Shown piece after piece: positions 53,650-62,610 of a stretch of DNA of 64,000 nucleotides; position 1 is the stretch's first letter; each line of letters opens with the position of its first letter. A program made the translations under genes and the position numbers. Below the pieces are notes generated by a model. The model saw nothing but the letters and a program-made list of their open reading frames with translations. It was not told where the DNA came from and ran no database searches. The stretch is from Promicromonospora sukumoe (GTDB taxonomy: Bacteria; Actinomycetota; Actinomycetes; Actinomycetales; Cellulomonadaceae), in NCBI RefSeq assembly GCF_014137995.1, contig NZ_JACGWV010000002.1, forward strand, positions 558,001-622,000, written 5' to 3'.

Positions 53650-53691
53650 CACGAGGAAGGGCCCCACCCGAGGGTGGGGCCCTTCCTCGTG
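53650..53691. terminator. 20-bp perfect hairpin, bidirectional terminator
   Basis: Arms 53650-53669 and 53672-53691 pair exactly; the stem includes GGGCCCCACCC. It lies between ugd and the convergent polysialyltransferase-family gene. Confidence 0.78.
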
Positions 53692-53721
53692 CCGGTCCGG
53701 CTGCTGCCGGACGGCCGCCGG

Positions 53722-55122
53722 CTAGTGCGGCTGGAACCTGATCGCCTTGCCGACCGCCGCGATCTTGCGCAGCCGCCGGTTCTTGCGGATCATCCGGCTG
53801 GCGACCCGCCGGGCCTTCCGTTCGACCCGCGCACGGTAGGAGGCCGCGGCCGACGGCGCGACGACGACCGCTCCGGCGTCGGCCGAGTCGCCCTCCGGGT
53901 CCACGAAGTACTTCACGGCCCAGGGCGCCTGGGCGAGCAGCTCCTCACGACGTCCCACGGGCTGGCTCTGCCCCTCGAAGTGCGCCGGCTGCATCGCGCG
54001 CGCGACCTCGTCGACGAGGAGCTGCACGTCGACCTCGGGCGCCTGACGGACCGAGAACCCGCCGGTCTCGTCCCACTCGACGCGGTTGAGCCGCACGTCG
54101 GTGATGGCGAGCGGGATGCGGTTGCTGTCCTTGAAGCGGGGCAGGCGCGAGAGCACCTTGTCCACGTCGACCGCGTAGCCCGTCATGCCGTAGGTCTCCA
54201 CGGCCGTGGACAGGCCCGTCGAGAAGCAGCCGATCGCCGCGGTGGGCTTGAGCCGGTCGTAGAGGATCTCGACGGGCACGGGCTCGTCGAGGACCTTGAG
54301 CTCCACACCCAGCGAGCGGCCGAGGTCGACGAGGCTGTGGGTGAAGGCGGGCGGGGCGCTCGGGTGCGGCTTGAACGCGATCGAGGTGAAACCGAGCGCG
54401 ACGGCGGCGCGGAGCAGCTCGTGGTGCAGGTCCTCCTCCTCGTCCTCCGAGAGCAGGCCCAGCGCGGCGAGGTACTGGCCGAGCATGATCGCCTCGACCG
54501 GCTGGTCGGCCATGGCGCCGACGTCGTCGCTCTCGAACGCCGACTTGCCGTACTCGTGGACGACCGCCCGGAACGCCTCGGCGGGGACCACCACGTTCTC
54601 GATGCTGTGCTCGCTGAGCAGCACCGGGCGCAGCCCGCCGGCGAGGTCCAGGTACAGCAGCCGGCGCAGGCTCTCCGCGACGCTCGGCCGGATGGCCTTG
54701 CGCGTGGGGCCGTAGCTCATCAGCCCGTCCGAGACGACGTCGACGGGCGCGCCCTTGAACAGCCGGGTCAGCGTGGTCGACGGCCGCACCGGCAGGGACT
54801 GCAGCGTGATGCCGAACTCGCCCTCGATGCCCGCGGCCTCGAGGATCTTCTCCCGCCAGGCGTCGAGCTTGCTGGCCGGAGGGTTCCAGGCGCGCGGGTG
54901 GTACGGGAAGATCAGCTCGTTGAGCGACAGCACGCGGTCGAACCGGCTGGCGAGGGAGTCGAACCCCTGCTGCTCCGTGAGGCTCCGGCCGATCTCGGGG
55001 ATCTTCGCGTTGTTGACGACGAGCAGCACGCGCTGCCCCGTCTCCCGGTAGAGCCCGGAGTCGATGGCCGCCGCCATGGTGGCCGCCGCCATGAAGGTCG
55101 GGGCGATAAACAGCTGGTCCAT
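53722..55122 (-). CDS. Polysialyltransferase-family protein
   Basis: 466 residues. It begins MDQLFIAPTFMAAATMAAAI, then a helix-rich domain. Three sialyltransferase-like motifs occur in order: VVSDGLMSYG (Asp132-Gly), FKPHPSAPP (His253-Pro) and CFSTGLSTAVETYG (about residue 300). These match the D/E-D/E-G, HP and S/T motifs of bacterial polysialyltransferases (POLYST, PF07388-type), though the first motif here is S-D-G. The basic tail (RKARRVASRMIRKNRRLRKI) may bind membrane lipids. It directly follows the GT2 gene at 55123. A CMP-nonulosonate donor made by neuA/neuB is likely. Confidence 0.68.
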   Translation of the reverse strand: MDQLFIAPTFMAAATMAAAIDSGLYRETGQRVLLVVNNAKIPEIGRSLTEQQGFDSLASRFDRVLSLNELIFPYHPRAWNPPASKLDAWREKILEAAGIEGEFGITLQSLPVRPSTTLTRLFKGAPVDVVSDGLMSYGPTRKAIRPSVAESLRRLLYLDLAGGLRPVLLSEHSIENVVVPAEAFRAVVHEYGKSAFESDDVGAMADQPVEAIMLGQYLAALGLLSEDEEEDLHHELLRAAVALGFTSIAFKPHPSAPPAFTHSLVDLGRSLGVELKVLDEPVPVEILYDRLKPTAAIGCFSTGLSTAVETYGMTGYAVDVDKVLSRLPRFKDSNRIPLAITDVRLNRVEWDETGGFSVRQAPEVDVQLLVDEVARAMQPAHFEGQSQPVGRREELLAQAPWAVKYFVDPEGDSADAGAVVVAPSAAASYRARVERKARRVASRMIRKNRRLRKIAAVGKAIRFQPH

Positions 55123-56085
55123 TCAGCGAACCTCGATCCGGAGAATCTTCTTCAACACGATCCGCGTCGGAAGGTCGAAGTGCTTGAGCGCGGCCTTGAC
55201 CGCTTCCTGCGGGAACGAGTTCAGGAAGGCGGAGGACCGGTGGTAGAGCTCGCTCTGCAGCTCGGGCGAGAGCCGGGCCCGCATCGAGACGTGGAACGCG
55301 ACGATCCGGCACGCGCCGTAGGCGGCCTTCTCGATGTAGTCCTCGTTCTCGGTCGCCAGCGCGAGGTCGCGGATGCCCGCGTACGCGTCCAGGAAGTGCA
55401 GGGTGCTCCGGTTGCCCGCCTGCGTGAGCGCCGTCGGGTTGGCGTCCTTGCGGTAGAAGTAGCCCTGAAGACCCACGACCGCGGTCGACTCGGTGTTCAG
55501 GTGCAGCCGCCAGAACCAGGGCCGGTCGGCCGCGGTGCGCAGCGACTCGTCGAAGGCGAACAGCTCGGGCGCGATGCGCTCCCGGTCGTACATGCCGGCC
55601 CAGAGGTACGGGTAGTCGACCATGGTGCGGCTGCCCTTGAGCCCGATCTGCGACTTCGGGTCGAGGGCGACGTCACGCACCTCTTCCGGAGCGCGCTTCA
55701 CGCTGCGGTTCATCGCGTCGACCCGCACGTGGTCGGTCCGGATGAAGTCGACGTCCAGGCGCTGGAGCCCGTCGAGCGTCTCCACGAGGTGCCCGGCCTG
55801 ATACCAGTCGTCCGCGTCCAGGTAGGTCAGGTAGCGACCGTCGGCCCGCTCGAGCGCGAGGTTGCGCGACTTCGCCACACCGTAGTTCTCGGGGTTGCGG
55901 ATCAGCGTCAACCACGGCATCTTCTCCGCGGCCTGCTCCAGGATCTGTGGCGTCTCATCGGTCGAGTGGTCGTCGATGAGGATGAACTGAAAATCGTCCC
56001 GATAGTTCGATCGAATAGTCGCCAGACAATTCGGCAGAAATGTTGCCGCGTTGTAGACCGGCACGATCACGCTGAGAGTCGTCAC
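55123..56085 (-). CDS. Family 2 glycosyltransferase
   Basis: 320 residues from GTG 56085. GT-A motifs: LSVIVPVYNAATFLPNCLAT, ILIDDHSTDETPQILEQA, NPENYGVAKSRNLALERADG, TYLDADDWYQAGHLV (D-x-D). The acceptor half has ADRPWFWRLHLNTESTAVVG. No membrane segments. The stop abuts the start of the polysialyltransferase-family gene, so the two are cotranslated; the GT2 could add the acceptor sugar. The upstream 114 bases to the next gene show no clear promoter. Confidence 0.85.
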   Translation of the reverse strand: MTTLSVIVPVYNAATFLPNCLATIRSNYRDDFQFILIDDHSTDETPQILEQAAEKMPWLTLIRNPENYGVAKSRNLALERADGRYLTYLDADDWYQAGHLVETLDGLQRLDVDFIRTDHVRVDAMNRSVKRAPEEVRDVALDPKSQIGLKGSRTMVDYPYLWAGMYDRERIAPELFAFDESLRTAADRPWFWRLHLNTESTAVVGLQGYFYRKDANPTALTQAGNRSTLHFLDAYAGIRDLALATENEDYIEKAAYGACRIVAFHVSMRARLSPELQSELYHRSSAFLNSFPQEAVKAALKHFDLPTRIVLKKILRIEVR

Positions 56086-56199
56086 GGCTCCATCCTGAGG
56101 TAAGTTGCCGCCGGCTCGGGAGCACGGGAGCACGTTCGGGGGCCGTGCCCGGGACTCACCGTCAGCCGACCAGCAAGTCTGCTGGGCCCAAGTAAAGTA

Positions 56200-58347
56200 T
56201 CACCGATCTTGTGCCGCTTCGGTGTGACCGGCCACAGTTCCACCCTTTGGCCAGAGACCCTCCGCGAGATACGGCTGAAGGCTGCGCGCAAAGGTGTCGG
56301 TGACGTGGTTGTTGTCCCGGTAGACCATCACGTTGCCCACCACCGGCATGCACCGCCGCGGGCCGCAGTAGCGGTCGGTCAGGTCGATCACCTGCACGTC
56401 CGCGATGCCGGCGGCCTTCTCCAGCGTGGCGTGGCCCGGGTAGTCGAAGGCGTCCTCACGCGACACCGCGCAGACCCCGGGTTCCTCCTCGTGGTCCGCG
56501 ACGCACTCCAGCACGTCGGCGCGCGGCCGGGGCGCGTCCTTGATCACGACCACCCGGGAGCCCGCCTCCTGCAGCGCGTCCCAGGCCTCGACGAGCCCGC
56601 CGACCCCCGGCTCGTAGCCGGGCACCGTGCCCTTGAACAGCGAGTCGGCGTAGATGCCGGTCACCACGAGGTCCGGTGCCTCCTCGACGAGCGCGTCCAG
56701 CGTCTCCTGGTTGGACATGAGACAGGCCTTGGAGAACGACATCTTCCGCGCGTCGAGCGAGAACGGGCACGAGTTGTGCAGGTAGGTGACGACCTTCCAG
56801 CCCCGCTCGCGAGCGGCGTCGACCACCGGGGAGGCGAACATCCGCACGTGCGAGTCGCCGACCAGCGCGAGGGTGCGCTGCCCCGCCGGGTCCCCGAACT
56901 CGCACCGCGGGGTGGTGCCGGCGGTGGCCTTGGCGGCGCAGGCCGCGTAGGTCCGGCTCAGCTCCTTGTGCACGTCCTGGAGGTTGGGCACGATCACCGG
57001 CCCCGCCTTGTCGACGAAGGCCGGCACGTTCGTGCCGTCGACGGCCTCGGCCCCGTAGCCGGACCCCATGCCGACCACGACGCCCTCCGCCTCCTGCTGC
57101 CACTCCTGCTCCTGGACCTGGGCCCGGACCATGGGGGTCACGGCCACGCCGGCGGTCACGGCCATCGCCGTCGCGGCGGCCAGCAGCACCCGGGTGTTCC
57201 CCCGGCCGGCCCAGCGCGCCCGGCGGACGGGCCGTTCCACCCAGACGTAGCTGAGCTGCGCCAGGATCAGGGAGACCGCCAGGAGCCCGAGCGACTCCAG
57301 GACGTGCGGCTGGCGGTTGGCCCAGGCCTCGAAGCCGATGATCACCGGGAAGTGCCACAGGTAGACCGAGTACGAGACGTTGCCGAGCCACTGCACCCAC
57401 GGCCGGTCGACCAGCCAGGTCAGCGAGCCGGGTCCCGACGTCCGGCCCGCGGCGACGACCGCCGCGGCGCCGAGCACGGGCACCAGGGCGGCGAAGCCCG
57501 GGAACGGTGTGGCCGCCGTCAGGACGAACGCCCCGGCCATGATGGTCGCCACGCCGGCCAGGGCCAGCAGGGACCGGCCGACGGCGAGCCGCGGGGTGTG
57601 CCGCAGCACGACGGCGAGCAGTCCGCCCGCGCCGAGCTCCCAGAGCCGGGTGGTCGTCGCGAAGTACGCCGACGCGTCCCCCGCGCGGACCTCCAGCACG
57701 CTCCAGACGAACGACGCGGCCACGATCAGGCCGAACAGGACGAGCAGGACGCCGCGCAGCGCCGGGCCGTGGTTGCGCGTGACGCGGCGCACCAGGAACG
57801 CGGCCACCACCACGACGAGCGGCCAGAACAGGTAGAACTGCTCCTCGACGGCGAGGGACCAGAAGTGCTGGAACGCCGTCGGGGCGTTGTCCGCCGCGAG
57901 GTAGTCGACCGAGTCCGCGGCGAGCACCCAGTTCTGCACGTAGAAGACGGAGGCGAGCGCCTGCCGCTGCAGGTCGGCCCACTCCGTGACCGGCACCACC
58001 AGCGGCGCCAGCGCCGCGGTCACGCCGATCACGACGAGCCCCGCGGGCAGGATGCGGCGCGCGCGGGCGGCCCAGAACTTCGCGAGGGACAGCCGGCCGG
58101 TCTGCTCCACCTCGCGGATCATGTGCCCGGTGATGAGGAACCCGGAGATCACGAAGAAGACGTCGACCCCGATGTACCCGCCGGGCAGCAGGTTCGGCTC
58201 CAGGTGGTAGATCACCACGAGGGCGACCGCGAGGGCCCGGAGGGCCTGGACCTCCGGCAGGAAGCGGCGGCGCTGGTCCTCGTGCCCCTTCATGTGCGCC
58301 GGTGGTGCCGGCGCGTCAGCCGTACCGACCGTGGTCGAAGCGTGCAT
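56200..58347 (-). CDS. OafA-type acyltransferase with C-terminal SGNH domain
   Basis: 715 residues from ATG 58347 (GAAAGG eight bases upstream); ATG 58371 adds eight residues without a ribosome site. Motifs: [67 protein letters not shown], then SGNH LVGDSHVRMF (Ser about 499) and YRDNNHVTDTF. A membrane helix separates the two parts. Same architecture as the 22845, 25168, 29022 and 50266 genes. Probably a surface-glycan O-acetyltransferase; acceptor unknown. Confidence 0.92.
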   Translation of the reverse strand: MHASTTVGTADAPAPPAHMKGHEDQRRRFLPEVQALRALAVALVVIYHLEPNLLPGGYIGVDVFFVISGFLITGHMIREVEQTGRLSLAKFWAARARRILPAGLVVIGVTAALAPLVVPVTEWADLQRQALASVFYVQNWVLAADSVDYLAADNAPTAFQHFWSLAVEEQFYLFWPLVVVVAAFLVRRVTRNHGPALRGVLLVLFGLIVAASFVWSVLEVRAGDASAYFATTTRLWELGAGGLLAVVLRHTPRLAVGRSLLALAGVATIMAGAFVLTAATPFPGFAALVPVLGAAAVVAAGRTSGPGSLTWLVDRPWVQWLGNVSYSVYLWHFPVIIGFEAWANRQPHVLESLGLLAVSLILAQLSYVWVERPVRRARWAGRGNTRVLLAAATAMAVTAGVAVTPMVRAQVQEQEWQQEAEGVVVGMGSGYGAEAVDGTNVPAFVDKAGPVIVPNLQDVHKELSRTYAACAAKATAGTTPRCEFGDPAGQRTLALVGDSHVRMFASPVVDAARERGWKVVTYLHNSCPFSLDARKMSFSKACLMSNQETLDALVEEAPDLVVTGIYADSLFKGTVPGYEPGVGGLVEAWDALQEAGSRVVVIKDAPRPRADVLECVADHEEEPGVCAVSREDAFDYPGHATLEKAAGIADVQVIDLTDRYCGPRRCMPVVGNVMVYRDNNHVTDTFARSLQPYLAEGLWPKGGTVAGHTEAAQDR

Positions 58348-58444
58348 GGAAAAGCCTTTCACCACGGACATCGCATAGGGCTGCGCAGACGGAGCCAGCG
58401 GAGTTTACAGGGACCCGGCGACCGCGGATGCTGTCGCGCTCGAG

Positions 58445-60427
58445 TCAGAAGTCACGCACCAGGGCGATCCCGCTCACGCGGACTTCTCCCGATCCGATGG
58501 TCTCCAGTGCAACACCCCCACTGCGACGACTCGCCAGGTGAACTGTGAAAACCGTGTGGTCGCTCGACGCTCCGGAGAGGTCGATGACGCCGACGCTGGA
58601 ACCCGCATGGATCACCCGTACTCGACCGTAGCCCGGGCCGGTGGGTGCCACCACTCGCACCTGTGACGCCTGCCGGACGCCGCCGACCTTGATCCGGGCC
58701 CCGTCCCGCGCCGTCCGGTAGGCGTATCCCGCGTGATAGCCCGCGTCGGTGACCTTGCGCCAGCCGGAGCCGATCTCCCACTGCGCGGGGGTCGTCTCCC
58801 GCGACGTGCGCACCAGGGTGCGCATCTCGCCCCGGTGGTGGTTGCCGTCGAGCGCCCGCACGGCGTACCAGGCGGACCGGCCCGGCTCCGTCTCCAGCAC
58901 GGCCGACGTGCCGGTGACGGTGCGCACTGCGTACCAGTAGGGCTTGGTCGGCATGTCCGACGAGTAGCGCGCCGTCCGGGCGAGGATCTGGTACCTGTTC
59001 GCGCCGGGTACCCGGTCCCAGCTGTAGCGCTGCTTCGCGCTCCACTGGACGGGGGCCTGGAGCCGCGTGGGCGCGTGCACCACCGGCGCGCGCCGCATCG
59101 TGGGCTTTCCGTACCGGGCCACCGCGGAGTCGACCCGTGTGTCGACGGCACGCCGGATGTCGTCCAGCCGCTGGTTCAGATACGTACCAGGGCAGGCGGT
59201 GTTGTTGGTGAGCCGGTGCCCGAGGATGCGCGGCACCCGGACCTGCTGCCCGGGCGACGTCCGCGACGTGTCGCCCGCGACACCGCGGTCGGTCAGCGTC
59301 GCGGTGCCCCACGGGTTGACGCGGTACTGGTACGCCTTCCACGCGAGGACCCGGGTGATCCCCGTGATCAGGGCCGACGACGGCCGAGCGGTGTCGTAGC
59401 TCCCCATCGCCGAGACGCCGATGGTGCCGGTGTTGAAGCCGCCGGCCTGCGCCCCGACGGGGTTGTCGTACACGGCCCCCGTGCGGCCCTGGAAGACGGT
59501 GCCGAACCGGTCGACCAGGAACTGGTAGCCGATGTCCGGCCAGTCGCGGGAGCGAGTGTGGTACGCGTAGATGCCCCGCACGATCGCGGCCGACTGGCCC
59601 CTGCCGTACGAGTTGGTCCCGGCGGTGTGGTGCACGTACATCGCCTCCAGGTCGCCGGAGACCTCGGGCCACGGGCTCGACAGCGACTCGTCGGCGCCCC
59701 AGGCCGACCGGCTCACCGTCGCCGGCCGGATCTCGTACCCCGTGGCCGCGTCCGCCGTCGCGGCCGGCCCGGGCGCGACGCCCGCGGTCGCGTCGGCGGC
59801 GGCCCGGCCGGGGTCGACGACGTCGACGCGCAGGCCCGACGGCGGCCTCCCGCTGGCGGTGCGCACCCGCGCCTGGACGGCGTCGGCGCCCGTGGAGACG
59901 AAGGGCTCCGTACCGGCCCGGCCGCCCGCCTCGTCGGCGTCGTCGAAGCCCACGTCCTGCCAGGCGCCCCAGGCGCCGTCCTCACGGACCCGGAGCGCCA
60001 CCTCGCGGACCTGCTCGGCGGTGCCGGCGTCCCACGTCGCGCCGGCGACGAGGAACGTGAGCGTCTCGGTCCGGGGGCTCAGGGCCGCGAGCCGGCCGGG
60101 CGCGGTGTGGTCGTCCCCCGTGTCGGCGTCGCCGGCCTCTTCCGCACCGTCGGTGCTGGTCGTGCCTCCGGGCCGGGCCTGGTCGGCTTCGTCGGCCTGG
60201 TCGGCCTCGGCGTGGCCCGCCGTCTCGGCGTGGCCCGCCGTCTCGGCCAGCGCCGAGGGGTCGCGCCGCGCCGCCGGATCGATCCCCGTCAGCTTCACCT
60301 GGTCGAGCTCCGGTGGCACAGCGACCGCCTGAGGGGTGGGCAGCGAGGTGACCGTGGCGATCACCCCCGCCGTCGTCAGAACGAGCACCAGGGCGGGCGT
60401 TGTGACGTAGCGCACAGTCGATCGCAT
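58445..60427 (-). CDS. Secreted PGRP/N-acetylmuramoyl-L-alanine amidase-family protein
   Basis: 660 residues. N-terminal signal/anchor (ALVLVLTTAGVIATVTS), then an acidic low-complexity stretch with AETAGH repeats. A PGRP-type domain spans about 240-430: YVHHTAGTNSYGRGQ (His266-His267), DWPDIGYQFLVDRFGTVFQG, and LGHRLTNNTACPGTYL with the second zinc His and Cys. These zinc ligands suggest an active amidase cutting peptidoglycan stem peptides. The C-terminal 200 residues form beta-rich repeats (WYAVRTVTGTSAVLETEPG, WEIGSGWRKVTDAGYHAGYA) and may bind the wall. Divergent from the SpoIID protein at 60594 across 166 bases. Confidence 0.88.
   Translation of the reverse strand: MRSTVRYVTTPALVLVLTTAGVIATVTSLPTPQAVAVPPELDQVKLTGIDPAARRDPSALAETAGHAETAGHAEADQADEADQARPGGTTSTDGAEEAGDADTGDDHTAPGRLAALSPRTETLTFLVAGATWDAGTAEQVREVALRVREDGAWGAWQDVGFDDADEAGGRAGTEPFVSTGADAVQARVRTASGRPPSGLRVDVVDPGRAAADATAGVAPGPAATADAATGYEIRPATVSRSAWGADESLSSPWPEVSGDLEAMYVHHTAGTNSYGRGQSAAIVRGIYAYHTRSRDWPDIGYQFLVDRFGTVFQGRTGAVYDNPVGAQAGGFNTGTIGVSAMGSYDTARPSSALITGITRVLAWKAYQYRVNPWGTATLTDRGVAGDTSRTSPGQQVRVPRILGHRLTNNTACPGTYLNQRLDDIRRAVDTRVDSAVARYGKPTMRRAPVVHAPTRLQAPVQWSAKQRYSWDRVPGANRYQILARTARYSSDMPTKPYWYAVRTVTGTSAVLETEPGRSAWYAVRALDGNHHRGEMRTLVRTSRETTPAQWEIGSGWRKVTDAGYHAGYAYRTARDGARIKVGGVRQASQVRVVAPTGPGYGRVRVIHAGSSVGVIDLSGASSDHTVFTVHLASRRSGGVALETIGSGEVRVSGIALVRDF
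60206..60241. repeat. Tandem 18-bp repeat in the amidase gene
   Basis: CTCGGCGTGGCCCGCCGT occurs twice head to tail (60206-60223, 60224-60241) with a partial third start. On the coding strand it gives AETAGH repeats in the acidic linker. In-frame length change here would be tolerated. Confidence 0.8.
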
Positions 60428-60593
60428 CAGTCGACAGTAACCACGGGTCTCCGGGCCCGCGCGGAGGGGGTCTCACGGTGCGAGTCACCTTCCGGTGGGC
60501 GAAAATCCGCGGCGACGCCGTCGGCCCCGGATGCCGCCTCCCGCCCCGTGCTGCACAGTGAAAGTGGTGACGGCGCCGGTGGAGGTGATGACC

Positions 60594-61946
60594 ATGCGTA
60601 CCGAACGAGCGGTCGCACGACGTGTCTCGACCCGACGAGACCCGGCCCGACGGGGCGTCCTGACGCCGCTCGGCACCGCGGTCGGCGCGGCGGTCGGGGC
60701 GCTGGTCCTGATCGGCTCGATGCTGGTGCACGCCGCCCCGGCGGCGGCCGCGGTGCCCGACTCCTTCGTCGTCAAGGGCTCCGGCTTCGGCCACGGCGTG
60801 GGGATGTCGCAGTACGGCGCCTACCAGATGGCGCGCCAGGGCAAGTCGGCCGCGCAGATCCTGGGGCACTACTACACCGGCACACGCGCCGGGAACATCT
60901 CGACCCCGGCCCGGGTCCAGGTCCAGGTGCACGGCCCGGACCCGTACGGGTACTCCGGCTACGGCGACAGCCGGGGCAGCACCAGGATCACGGTCAAGGG
61001 CGGCTGGTGGAGCCTGCTGTCCGGCGGCCGGCAGATCGAGTCCGGCCCGCCCGGGACCCTGCGGGTTTCCACCTCGGGTTCGCGGGTCGTGGTCAGGGCC
61101 GACGGCCGGACGATGCGCGGCCGGTCCCTGGCGCTGGAGTGGTCGGGCACCGAGTACTACAAGCCCCGGGCCGCGTCCGCGACCGTCTCGGTCCGCGGCG
61201 CCCAGGGCACCTACCGGCACGGCCGGATGCTGCTCGCGGCGGTCTCGGGGGTGCCGAACGTCGTCAACCAGCTCCGCCTGAACACCGACTACCTGTACGG
61301 CGTCGCCGAGATGCCGGCCTCCTGGGGTGCGGGCGGCGGCGCCCAGGCCCTGCGCGCACAGGCCGTCGTGGCCCGCTCGTACGCCGTGCTCAAGGCCCGC
61401 GACTGGAAGTCACGCTGCCGCTGCCACCTCGTGGACGACATCCGTGACCAGCAGTTCACCGGGTGGAAGCGCGAGGCCGAGCCCACGTACGGCTCGTACT
61501 GGCGGGCCGCCGTCCACGCCACGCGGACCTCGGCCCGCTCGGCCCGGGTGCTGACCTACCAGGGATCGCCCGTCGAGGCCCACTACTTCTCCTCCAGCGG
61601 CGGGCGGACGGCACGCTCCGAGGACGTGTGGTCGACCGTGCTGCCGTACGAGCGCTCCGTGTCCGACCCCTACAGCTCCCGGGCGCCCGGCAACTCGATG
61701 ACCTCGTGGACGCGGGTGATCACCCAGTCGCAGGCCCGGAAGCTCTTCGACCTGGGCAACGTCCGGTCGATCCGCGTGGTCGCGCGCTGGTCCAGCGGGC
61801 AGGCCCGCACGCTCGAGGCGACGTCGGCGGGCGGCGCCACGAGCCGGGTCACCGGCAAGGCCGACCGCATCCGCAGCGTGGTCGGGGCACGCACGACCGC
61901 CGGGAACGTCCCCGCGGCGTGGATCGGGAAGGTCGTCGCGCGCTGA
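60594..61946 (+). CDS. Secreted SpoIID/LytB-domain protein
   Basis: 450 residues from ATG 60594, eight bases after GGAGG; ATG 60588 is only two bases from it. Signal peptide ends near HAAPAAAAVPD. Then KGSGFGHGVGMSQYGAYQMA, the conserved N-part of SpoIID proteins, and LNTDYLYGVAEMPASWGAGG with ALRAQAVVARSYAVLKARDW, the core SpoIID/LytB motif. A later AHYFSSSGGRTARSEDVW is also conserved. Relatives include lytic transglycosylases acting on denuded glycan strands. Divergent neighbour is the PGRP amidase, so the pair may remodel peptidoglycan together. Confidence 0.88.
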   Translation: MRTERAVARRVSTRRDPARRGVLTPLGTAVGAAVGALVLIGSMLVHAAPAAAAVPDSFVVKGSGFGHGVGMSQYGAYQMARQGKSAAQILGHYYTGTRAGNISTPARVQVQVHGPDPYGYSGYGDSRGSTRITVKGGWWSLLSGGRQIESGPPGTLRVSTSGSRVVVRADGRTMRGRSLALEWSGTEYYKPRAASATVSVRGAQGTYRHGRMLLAAVSGVPNVVNQLRLNTDYLYGVAEMPASWGAGGGAQALRAQAVVARSYAVLKARDWKSRCRCHLVDDIRDQQFTGWKREAEPTYGSYWRAAVHATRTSARSARVLTYQGSPVEAHYFSSSGGRTARSEDVWSTVLPYERSVSDPYSSRAPGNSMTSWTRVITQSQARKLFDLGNVRSIRVVARWSSGQARTLEATSAGGATSRVTGKADRIRSVVGARTTAGNVPAAWIGKVVAR

Positions 61947-62070
61947 GACCCGGGTGTCGCGCGACGGTTCCCGGGCGGGGCCGCTTCTTCGTCGTGCCGT
62001 GCGCCCGGTACCCTGCGAGCACAGACCGGAGCACTCGTCCCGGCCCCATCTGACCGAACGGAGATCGCCC

Positions 62071-62508
62071 GTGCCGCGGTTGTCCATTTTCCATGTTGCG
62101 ACGGCAGTCACGGTCCTCGCCGGTGGCACTGCCGCCGCCCTGGCGCTGACCGGGGACACGACGACGTCCCTCGCCGTCACCGGCGTGACCCTCGCGCTCG
62201 TCGCCGTGGTCCACCTGCTCGCCGACCGTCGAGCGACCAAGGCCGGCCGCGTCGTGCTGGGTGAGATCCGCAGCAGCTTCGGGTCGATCAACGACGACCT
62301 GGCCGAGCTCCGCAAGAAGTCCGGCGCCTTCAGCGACGAGCTGGCGCTGCTCAACACCCGGTCCGCCGCCCTGAGCGACAGCCTCTCGGAGACGTCGGAG
62401 CGGTCGTGGCGTCAGGTGGACAGCGCCGAGCGGCGGCTCCTCGCCTCCGTCGACGCCGCCCGCCTCGAGGCCGCGAGCACGCGTGCCGAGGCGACCCGGA
62501 CCAACTGA
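62071..62508 (+). CDS. Small membrane protein with C-terminal coiled coil, unknown function
   Basis: 145 residues from GTG 62071, with GGAG eight bases upstream. Two membrane helices at the start (FHVATAVTVLAGGTAAALAL, LAVTGVTLALVAVVHLLA), then a long charged helix (INDDLAELRKKSGAFSDELA, SLSETSERSWRQVDSAERRL) with coiled-coil heptads. No catalytic motif. It is followed by a strong terminator and faces a glycosyltransferase gene. Its job cannot be told from sequence; an accessory role to surface glycan enzymes is only a guess. Confidence 0.7.
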   Translation: MPRLSIFHVATAVTVLAGGTAAALALTGDTTTSLAVTGVTLALVAVVHLLADRRATKAGRVVLGEIRSSFGSINDDLAELRKKSGAFSDELALLNTRSAALSDSLSETSERSWRQVDSAERRLLASVDAARLEAASTRAEATRTN

Positions 62509-62529
62509 GCCGGACGAGCAGAGCAGCAG

Positions 62530-62582
62530 CACAGAGCCCGAGGGCCCCGGAGCAGAACGCTCCGGGGCCCTCGGGCTCTGTG
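62530..62582. terminator. 24-bp perfect hairpin, bidirectional terminator
   Basis: Arms 62530-62553 and 62559-62582 pair exactly with a five-base loop (AGAAC), the longest stem in the right half of the window. It separates the small membrane protein from the convergent truncated glycosyltransferase. Confidence 0.8.
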
Positions 62583-62610
62583 GTCGCCAGGTAGTGGCCG
62601 CCAGGTACCG

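Noticed and set aside
53674..56103. Long plus-strand frame (809 codons) after ugd
   Set aside because: It is antisense to two genes with clear glycosyltransferase motifs and starts inside the terminator hairpin.
56209..58548. Very long plus-strand open frame opposite the acyltransferase gene (779 codons)
   Set aside because: Its translation is Arg/Gly/His-rich with no motif, while the opposite strand encodes a full OafA-SGNH protein. Long antisense frames are common in DNA this GC-rich. The same applies to frames opposite 22845-27285 and 29022-31235.
60206..60241. 18-bp repeats in the amidase gene as a mobile element or CRISPR-like array
   Set aside because: Only two in-frame copies encoding a low-complexity linker; simple tandem duplication explains them.
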